From an uncultured Clostridia bacterium (GTDB lineage: Bacteria; Bacillota; Clostridia; Oscillospirales; Acutalibacteraceae), in NCBI GenBank assembly GCA_947565265.1, contig CANOFK010000010.1, positions 1-12,546 of the forward strand: 12,546 nucleotides of DNA. The letters run 5' to 3'. Below are positions 8,166 to 12,546 of the stretch, one piece after another. The notes beneath the pieces are model-generated. The model worked only from the letters and a program-made list of their open reading frames with translations. It made no database searches and had not been told where the DNA came from. The stretch's first letter is position 1, and each line of letters opens with the position of its first letter. Both the position numbers and the translations under genes were made by a program.

Positions 8166-8348
8166 GCACCTTTCTTTGTTATCCCCCGCCCCGGACGGGG
8201 GGCAGTTCTGTCAGCAGGCAGTGCCACAGGCCCAGGGCAGGGCTGCCAGTAGCCCCCGTAGGCGCCAGCAGGACATGGGCCTTCCGCTTCCCTTTCATGC
8301 TGCCACATCCGCACCATCATGCACAGGACGGTTTCAGACCTCATATAC

Positions 8349-8375
8349 ATTTTAACGGATATGCGGCGAAAGCAA
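8349..8375 (-). promoter_or_regulatory. Weak candidate promoter for mtnN
   Basis: On the minus strand TTGCTT (8370-8375) and TAAAAT (8349-8354) are separated by 15 bp, shorter than the preferred 17. The site lies just after the stop of the YcxB-like gene and would give a leader of about 175 nt before mtnN. No terminator was found for the YcxB-like gene, so read-through into mtnN is an alternative. The 216-nt gap also holds a 39-codon minus-strand frame (8179-8298) without a convincing ribosome site. Confidence 0.3.
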
Positions 8376-8381
8376 GGGATA

Positions 8382-9653
8382 TTATGGCTGCTTTTGTACA
8401 GATTTTTGGATAAAATCCACAAATTCTTCGAACTCACCCTGGGTAAAGCCGTACTGGTCGACCATATAGGCGTTGTCCGGGCCGTAGTACAGGTACAGGT
8501 ACTGGCCCTTGCGGCGCAGGTCCGTAAGCTGGAAATAGGGGATGACGCTGGCGGACTGGATGCCGGACACCCGGAATACCGCTGGGTAGAAGGTATAGTG
8601 GGCGGTTTGGGACTGGCCCCGGCCGTGGACCTTGCGCTGGATCTTCTCTACCGTGGCGGCCATGCCGATGACCTTGTAGGCATAGTAGGCGGCAATGGCG
8701 ATGGCCACCAGTTTCATCCACCAGGCGGCGTCGATGAGGAAGGCCGTGGACACCATCACCAGGCACATGACCCCGCCGAAGATCACCTCGCCGATATTTT
8801 TTACATAGGCCTGGTACACGCTGAAGGTGTGGATGGCCTCTTTGGTGCAGTCGGTATCATTGACGAACAGCACCTCGCCGTCGGCCTGGTCGGCCCCGTG
8901 GGTACGGTGGTACTCGGAAAGCTGCTCGGCCAGCCGGGCCTTGCGCTTTTTGTCCGCCTTCCCCTTTAAGGGGATATAGATGAGCGGCACCGCCACCGCG
9001 GCCAACAGCAACAGGAGGAGCAGCACCGTGCTGGCAACATCTACCGGCTGGGGGGCGGGCTTTTCGGTGACGCGGGTGATGCGGAGGGAATCTACCACGG
9101 CCAGGAGGGTTTCCTCCTGCTGGGGGGTGATGGGCTCGCCCATAGAGTACAGGTCGATATTGATGGCGTAGCCGTTGACAATGGTGCCATAGGCCAGCTC
9201 ATACATGGGGTTGTCCCCCAGCAGGTCCAGGCGCAGCCAGTAGAAGAGCCTGTCCCCCACGGTGTACCAGCCCTTGTCTACGTGCAGGTCGTCTTCGGAC
9301 TCGCCCAGCCGGCCCATGAACTGCTGCTTTTCCTCTTCGGTGAGCAGGTTTAAGTCATAGACGCTTTGGTTGATGTCGCTTTCCTTTTTCATCACGGTGA
9401 TCACCGTGCCGTCCTGGGTGACGAACTGGGCCAGCACCCCGGCCTTGGCGTAGTTTTGCAGCTCCCCGGCGGGGTCTGCCACGCCGGCCAGGGCCCACAG
9501 GGCGTCATCCTCCGGCAACTCCGGGCCCAGGTGGTAGGCCCCTTCCGGGGGCTGTAGGGTGAAGTCGGCATCCCCCCAGGTTTCGGCCAGGGCCGCCATG
9601 GGCAGGGCCCCCAGCATCAGCAGGGCCAGGAACAGGGAAACAAGTTTTTTCAC
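8382..9653 (-). CDS. Exported membrane protein with YcxB-like C-terminal domain
   Basis: A 423-residue protein of unknown function with a clear layout. A signal peptide (MKKLVSLFLALLMLGAL...) has a likely ALA/E cleavage near residue 23. An extracytoplasmic domain covers about 24-200. A first hydrophobic helix lies at about 206-228, followed by a basic stretch KGKADKKRKAR. Two further hydrophobic segments at about 289-306 and 311-328 precede a C-terminal domain (335-420) resembling the YcxB-like family: SVIPYFQLTDLRRKGQYLYLYY, then GFTQGEFEEFVDFIQ. The start is GTG at 9653, with AGAAGG 7 nt upstream. It appears to be transcribed alone from the extended -10 promoter near 9860. A sensing role is conceivable, but no ligand or partner can be named. 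The YcxB match is by eye. Confidence 0.8.
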   Translation of the reverse strand: MKKLVSLFLALLMLGALPMAALAETWGDADFTLQPPEGAYHLGPELPEDDALWALAGVADPAGELQNYAKAGVLAQFVTQDGTVITVMKKESDINQSVYDLNLLTEEEKQQFMGRLGESEDDLHVDKGWYTVGDRLFYWLRLDLLGDNPMYELAYGTIVNGYAINIDLYSMGEPITPQQEETLLAVVDSLRITRVTEKPAPQPVDVASTVLLLLLLLAAVAVPLIYIPLKGKADKKRKARLAEQLSEYHRTHGADQADGEVLFVNDTDCTKEAIHTFSVYQAYVKNIGEVIFGGVMCLVMVSTAFLIDAAWWMKLVAIAIAAYYAYKVIGMAATVEKIQRKVHGRGQSQTAHYTFYPAVFRVSGIQSASVIPYFQLTDLRRKGQYLYLYYGPDNAYMVDQYGFTQGEFEEFVDFIQKSVQKQP

Positions 9654-9859
9654 GGTGAAACCTTCTTTCTACAGATAATGGAGGCCCGGCGGGGCACTAC
9701 CCCATACCTTGCCAGGGCTTTTTGCGCCGGTGAGCCTGGGGCGCGCTGGGCTATGGCCCCTTCTGTTTTGATTTTTCTTTTGAATGGAAAGCTTGGTGTG
9801 GTTTTCTTGGGCGGCCGGCTGTTCTATTGTTCTGTCTTTTTTTGGGGGACGCCGTGTAC

Positions 9860-9888
9860 ATTATAACATAAACCCGCGGAAAAGGAAA
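9860..9888 (-). promoter_or_regulatory. Extended -10 promoter for the YcxB-like gene, with long leader
   Basis: On the minus strand TGTTATAAT places a perfect TATAAT (plus bases 9860-9865) in an extended -10 context. The -35 region 17 bp upstream is poor (TTTCCT), as extended -10 promoters tolerate. The predicted transcript has about 200 nt before the GTG start. That leader holds small GC-rich stems, but no riboswitch class was recognised. This promoter and the plus-strand promoter at 9943 account for most of the 400-nt gene-free stretch 9654-10053. Confidence 0.55.
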
Positions 9889-9942
9889 ACAGAAATTGCA
9901 AATATTTTTACGGGAATTGCCCCCCTTGCCGCCTTCCGGCAC

Positions 9943-9971
9943 TTGACGGACCGCCCGGAAAGGCGTAAAAT
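9943..9971 (+). promoter_or_regulatory. Sigma-A-type promoter for the SDR/acetyltransferase operon
   Basis: TTGACG (9943-9948) and TAAAAT (9966-9971) are exactly 17 bp apart. Transcription would begin near 9978, giving a leader of about 75 nt before the dehydrogenase start at 10054. It is divergent from the promoter at 9860-9888. Confidence 0.75.
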
Positions 9972-10053
9972 GGAAACAGAATGGGCGTTTACGCCCTGGT
10001 TGGCTACAGGCCGGAAAACAGAGCTTTGCGTACAGAAAGGACGGCGGATATGT

Positions 10054-10815
10054 ATGGTGACGGCAGTTATCACCGGCGCTTCCGGCGGGCTGGGGCGGGC
10101 GTATATAGACGCCATTATCGCCCAGTACCCTACGGTGGACGCCTTTTGGCTGGTAGCACGGCGCAAGGAACTTTTGCGGGAGATTGCGGAGGCCCACCCG
10201 GACAAGACCATTGCGGCCATTTCCCTGGACCTGGCAAAAGAGGAGAGCCTGGAGGTATTTGAACAGCTTTTGAAAGAGAACAGCCCGGAGATCAAGGTGC
10301 TGGTGAACAACGCGGGCTACGGCAAGTGCGAGGACTTTTTCTCCTCTAACCGCCGGGCCCAAACCGGCATGGTAGACCTGAACTGCCGGGCCCTGGCCAG
10401 CCTGACCCGGCTGTGCCTGCCCTATATGCTGGACGACAGCCTGGTGCTGAACATCGCTTCTATCGCGGCTTTTGCGCCTACGCCCCGTATGTCGGTTTAC
10501 GCGGCCAGCAAAGCCTTTGTGCTGACCTTCTCGAAGGCCCTGCACGAGGAACTGCGCCCCCGTGGCATTAAGGTGCTGGCCGTGTGCCCCGTCCCTATGG
10601 ACACGGACTTTTGGAAGGTGGCCAATGTGCCGGAGGGGAAGTCCAGGCTGATTGACAAGCTGCCCAGGGTTGACGCCAAGGAGGTGGCAGAGGGCTCGCT
10701 ACGGGCCGCCAAGCGGGGGAAACTGGTGTATACCAAGGGGTTTTTCTACAAGCTGTACCGCCTGCTGGCCAAGCTTTTGCCCCACGGGTTTATTATGGAG
10801 TTTACGGAGGTATAG
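10054..10815 (+). CDS. Short-chain dehydrogenase/reductase (SDR), classical type
   Basis: NAD(P)-dependent oxidoreductase of 253 residues with every classical SDR hallmark: the cofactor loop TGASGGLG (7-14), NNAG (85-88), Asn110, and catalytic Ser136, Tyr149 and Lys153 in S-x12-YAASK. ARRK at 35-38, after the second strand, suggests a preference for NADPH. The C-terminus (FFYKLYRLLAKLLPHGFIMEF) is hydrophobic and could form a membrane-associated helix. ATG 10054 is chosen because the glycine-rich loop begins immediately after it, as in the family; the ribosome site (GAAAGGA) is about 12 nt upstream. An in-frame ATG at 9784 would place the promoter inside the gene and is rejected. The acetyltransferase follows 30 nt later, probably co-transcribed. 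The substrate cannot be told. Confidence 0.9.
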   Translation: MVTAVITGASGGLGRAYIDAIIAQYPTVDAFWLVARRKELLREIAEAHPDKTIAAISLDLAKEESLEVFEQLLKENSPEIKVLVNNAGYGKCEDFFSSNRRAQTGMVDLNCRALASLTRLCLPYMLDDSLVLNIASIAAFAPTPRMSVYAASKAFVLTFSKALHEELRPRGIKVLAVCPVPMDTDFWKVANVPEGKSRLIDKLPRVDAKEVAEGSLRAAKRGKLVYTKGFFYKLYRLLAKLLPHGFIMEFTEV

Positions 10816-10845
10816 GCACCGGCCCATCAAAAGGAGGTATTTGCT

Positions 10846-11400
10846 ATGCAGTATGCCATCACCCTACAGGACGGCCCGGTGGGCCTGCGGCCCCTGGCCC
10901 AGGGGGACGCCCCCCTGCTTTTGGGCTGGCTGACAGACCCCCGCAACCTGGCCTATTGGGAAGGGCCCAGCCAGGTGTTTACCCCCGCGCGCATACAGGC
11001 GGATTTTTATGAGGAGGAATGGAACGCCTCCCGGTGCATCATACAGTATGAGGGGCGGGATGTGGGCTATGTACAGGCCTATCAACTGGACAGGGAGGGG
11101 TTTGCGGAATACCAGTACCCCTATACCCCGGCGCCGGTGTATGGCATCGACCAGTTTATCGGCGTGCCGGAACTGTGGGGCAAGGGCATTGGCAGGCGGT
11201 TTATCCGGCTGCTGTGCGGGTGGCTGCACAGGGAACAGCAGGCGGCCGCGGTGGTGCTGGACCCCCACGCGGACAACCCCAGGGCGATCCGCTGCTATGA
11301 GGCCTGCGGGTTCCAGAAGGTTAAGCTTTTGCCCCGGCATGAAATGCACGACGGCCAACTGGTGGACTGCTGGCTGATGGCCTTGGAGTTCCCCCGGTAG
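10846..11400 (+). CDS. GNAT acetyltransferase resembling aminoglycoside 6'-N-acetyltransferases, AAC(6')
   Basis: A 184-residue GNAT protein. Beyond the general fold it carries the AAC(6')-I pattern as I know it from the Ie and Im types: GWLTDPRNLAYWEG near 27-40, YEGRDVGYVQAY (68-79), VYGIDQFIG (98-106), the CoA loop WGKGIGRRFI (111-120), VVLDPHADNPRAIRCYEACGF (about 136-156) and LPRHEMHDG...DCWLM (162-178). The GID aspartate is Asp102. It may acetylate the 6'-amino group of aminoglycosides, or a related natural amine, using acetyl-CoA. AGGAGG lies 8 nt before the ATG. It sits 30 nt after the SDR gene and probably shares its promoter. No mobile-element genes flank it and its codon use matches its neighbours, so it looks like a resident gene. 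A resistance phenotype is inference. Confidence 0.85.
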   Translation: MQYAITLQDGPVGLRPLAQGDAPLLLGWLTDPRNLAYWEGPSQVFTPARIQADFYEEEWNASRCIIQYEGRDVGYVQAYQLDREGFAEYQYPYTPAPVYGIDQFIGVPELWGKGIGRRFIRLLCGWLHREQQAAAVVLDPHADNPRAIRCYEACGFQKVKLLPRHEMHDGQLVDCWLMALEFPR

Positions 11401-11435
11401 CCGGAAGGGGAAGGGCGCCGCCGGAAAAAGATAGC

Positions 11436-11464
11436 TTGACAATCCCGGCGGGCGCTGTTATGCT
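11436..11464 (+). promoter_or_regulatory. Strong sigma-A-type promoter for the DUF4364 gene
   Basis: A consensus TTGACA (11436-11441) and TATGCT (11459-11464) are separated by exactly 17 bp. Transcription would start near 11471, about 33 nt before the ATG at 11504. The gene upstream ends at 11400 and no terminator separates them, so some read-through is possible. Confidence 0.82.
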
Positions 11465-11471
11465 TGGGGTA

Positions 11472-11488
11472 GAAGGCACGATGCCTTC
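11472..11488 (+). promoter_or_regulatory. 7-bp inverted repeat at the predicted transcript start
   Basis: GAAGGCA, CGA, TGCCTTC forms a perfect 7-bp hairpin at or just after the expected start site and before the ribosome site GGAGG (11494-11498). It could be an operator for a dimeric repressor, perhaps the winged-helix-like product itself, or a 5' stem that stabilises the mRNA. No T-tract follows, so it is not a terminator. Confidence 0.5.
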
Positions 11489-11503
11489 AGGAAGGAGGCT
11501 GCT

Positions 11504-12079
11504 ATGGAAAGGGACGCATTTACCGGCGGGGTCGACCCCGGCGGGCTGTGGAGCAAAAATGACATCCGGGTTTTGGTTTGCTACATTTTGGCCAGCGTAA
11601 ACGCCCCCTTGTCGGAGGAGGATATCTGCCAGGTGGTGCAGGGCCGGGCGCTGGCCAACTACTTTGAAACCGCCGACGCCCTGGCGGCTTTGGCGGTTTC
11701 CGGGCACATTACCGGCGGGCCGGCGGGGTGGTCTATTGCCGCTACAGGGCGGGAGATTGCCGCCGACCTGGACACCGGCCTGCCTTTGGCTGTGCGGGAC
11801 AAGGCTTTGGAAGCTGCCCTGAGCCTGCTGGCCATGGCCCGCGCCCGCCGGGAAAACCAGGTGGACATAGCGCCTGCGGAAAAGGGCGTGCGCGTTACCT
11901 GCCGGGTGCTGGACGGCCAGGGGCTGGAGCTGATGGCCCTCTCCCTGTTTGTGCCCGATATGGCACAGGCCCAACTGGTGCGGGAAAACTTTTACAAAAA
12001 CCCCAACCAGTTGTATAAGCTTACCCTCTCTTCCCTGACCGGGGATATGTCCTTTGCCCAGGGGCTGTTCTCCCCTTAG
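11504..12079 (+). CDS. DUF4364 family protein, probable winged-helix regulator
   Basis: A 191-residue protein matching what I know of the DUF4364 family in Clostridia. The N-terminal 85 residues look like a winged helix: NDIRVLVCYILASV, then PLSEEDICQVVQGRALANYF, a recognition-like helix DALAALAVSGHI, and a wing ending in TGREIAADL. After a charged helix about 92-117, the C-terminal part (KGVRVTCRVLDGQGLELMALSLFVP, then NPNQLYKLTLSSLTGD) is the conserved family end. It is probably a cytoplasmic transcription regulator with an unknown signal. ATG 11504 has GGAGG 5 nt upstream. It stands alone behind its own promoter. The stop lies within CCCCTTAGGGG, and a 386-nt repeat-rich gap follows. The regulator role is inferred from the predicted fold. 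Confidence 0.85.
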   Translation: MERDAFTGGVDPGGLWSKNDIRVLVCYILASVNAPLSEEDICQVVQGRALANYFETADALAALAVSGHITGGPAGWSIAATGREIAADLDTGLPLAVRDKALEAALSLLAMARARRENQVDIAPAEKGVRVTCRVLDGQGLELMALSLFVPDMAQAQLVRENFYKNPNQLYKLTLSSLTGDMSFAQGLFSP

Positions 12080-12088
12080 GGGCGCAGG

Positions 12089-12175
12089 CAGGGCGCGGGG
12101 TTGGGTTCCCAAAGGGCCTGCGGCCCTTTGGCAGGGGTGTGGGGGCAGCGCCCCCACGGCCTTTTCCCCCGGCCA
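12089..12175 (+). repeat. Palindrome-rich intergenic element, copy A (87 bp)
   Basis: Aligned by eye with 12280-12365 it shows five substitutions and one single-base gap. It contains two hairpins: CCAAAGGGCC-TGC-GGCCCTTTGG (12109-12131, perfect 10-bp stem) and GTGGGGGC-AGC-GCCCCCAC (perfect 8-bp stem), followed by a CCTTTTCCCC tract. No plausible coding frame is seen. The family was not recognised. The 104 bp between A and B is GC-rich, with CCAAAGCC and its complement GGCTTTGG able to pair, and holds no gene. Confidence 0.88.
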
Positions 12176-12279
12176 AAAGAGCAGCGTCCCTGATTTTTCA
12201 AACAGGCTTTGTGCCCTTCCAAAGCCGCCGGGGACAGAAAGCGGCGGCCGCGGGCGGGGGCTTTGGGCGGCATTGCTGC

Positions 12280-12365
12280 CAGGGCGCGGGGTTGGGTTTC
12301 CAAAGGGCCCGCGGCCCTTTGGCAGGGGTGTGGGGGGAGCGCTCCCACAGCCTTTTCCCCGGCCA
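12280..12365 (+). repeat. Palindrome-rich intergenic element, copy B (86 bp)
   Basis: Direct repeat of copy A. The 10-bp hairpin is kept: the arms at 12300-12322 are intact and only the loop changes from TGC to CGC. The second palindrome has mutated to TGGGGGGAGCGCTCCCACA but still contains the perfect GGGAGCGCTCCC palindrome. Conservation of pairing in the first stem suggests selection on structure or recent copying. Confidence 0.88.
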
Positions 12366-12408
12366 GCCTTTGGGGGGCATAAAGGTTTGATGCACTTTTT
12401 ACACACAG

Positions 12409-12442
12409 CAGGGTTGTGGGGGCAGGGCCTCCACCGCCTTGC
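12409..12442 (+). repeat. Degenerate third copy of the palindromic element
   Basis: GTTGTGGGGGCAGGGCCTCCACCGCCTTGCC resembles the right half of copy A (GTGTGGGGGCAGCGCCCCCACGGCCTT), with several mismatches. The left half is absent. It ends shortly before the ribosome site of the alpha-galactosidase gene. Confidence 0.5.
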
Positions 12443-12465
12443 CTTGGCTGAAAGGAGCCCGATTT

Positions 12466-12546
12466 ATGGCAATTTTGTATGATGAAAGCAGCCGGGTTTT
12501 CCGGCTGGACACGGATGTTTCCAGTTATGCGATACAGATCTATGAG
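12466..12546 (+). CDS. Probable GH36 alpha-galactosidase, N-terminal fragment cut by window end
   Basis: Twenty-seven open codons begin at ATG 12466 and run off the window. AAAGGAG lies about 8 nt upstream. The translated start, MAILYDESSRVFRLDT then SYAIQIYE, resembles the beginning of bacterial GH36 alpha-galactosidases, where an early beta-strand IIYDE/FHL pattern is followed by SY-hydrophobic residues. Such enzymes release galactose from raffinose-family sugars and galactomannan. The catalytic part lies outside the window, so the call rests on a short N-terminal resemblance and the glycan-utilising context. Confidence 0.55.
   Translation, partial: MAILYDESSRVFRLDTDVSSYAIQIYE

Noticed and set aside
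8179..8298. 39-codon minus-strand frame between the YcxB-like gene and mtnN
   Set aside because: It has no convincing ribosome site and no recognised family; host-like codon content in GC-rich DNA is not enough.
9654..9852. Riboswitch in the YcxB-like leader
   Set aside because: Only short GC-rich stems can be drawn, and no conserved core of a known class was recognised.
9784..10053. N-terminal extension of the SDR protein
   Set aside because: The region holds the TTGACG-17-TAAAAT promoter, and the SDR glycine-rich loop belongs within the first residues after 10054.
12089..12365. CRISPR array
   Set aside because: There are only two long imperfect units with internal palindromes, no regular spacers and no cas genes.

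Overview
The window looks like chromosomal DNA of a high-GC gut member of class Clostridia, possibly Oscillospiraceae/Ruminococcaceae. This rests on strong AGGAGG-like ribosome sites, GC-rich codon use (CGG, CTG and GCC dominate), two small families I associate with Clostridia (DUF6171 and DUF4364), and plant-glycan genes. The genus is inference; no rRNA or other marker is present.

Region 1 (1-6733, plus strand) is a tightly packed arabinose-glycan block: a cytoplasmic GH51 alpha-L-arabinofuranosidase, an eight-cysteine DUF6171 protein overlapping it by 4 nt, a GH127 beta-L-arabinofuranosidase coupled to that, then L-ribulose-5-phosphate 4-epimerase (araD), and a membrane-anchored SGNH-like plus polysaccharide-deacetylase fusion. 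The two glycosidases would free L-arabinose from alpha- and beta-linked oligosaccharides inside the cell, and AraD would deliver D-xylulose-5-phosphate to the pentose phosphate pathway. No araA, araB or transporter lies in the window. A large hairpin sits before araD, and a bidirectional terminator closes the block. The araD frame runs 56 codons past the usual family C-terminus, into the next gene. The leader of the first gene contains a perfect 55-bp direct repeat.

Region 2 (6740-9653, minus strand) holds a GNAT-like protein coupled to MTA/SAH nucleosidase (mtnN), and an exported, membrane-anchored protein with a YcxB-like C-terminus. Its probable promoter is an extended -10 site about 200 bp upstream.

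Region 3 (9654-12080, plus strand) starts with a divergent promoter region. A short-chain dehydrogenase and an AAC(6')-like acetyltransferase appear to form one operon. A separate, well-formed promoter with a hairpin near its start site drives a DUF4364 winged-helix-like protein.

Region 4 (12080-12465) has no gene. It holds two near-identical copies of an 86-87 bp palindrome-rich element and a degenerate third; a fragment of the same family lies in the leader of the first gene. The window ends 27 codons into a probable GH36 alpha-galactosidase.

No tRNA, rRNA, CRISPR array, transposase or phage gene was recognised.
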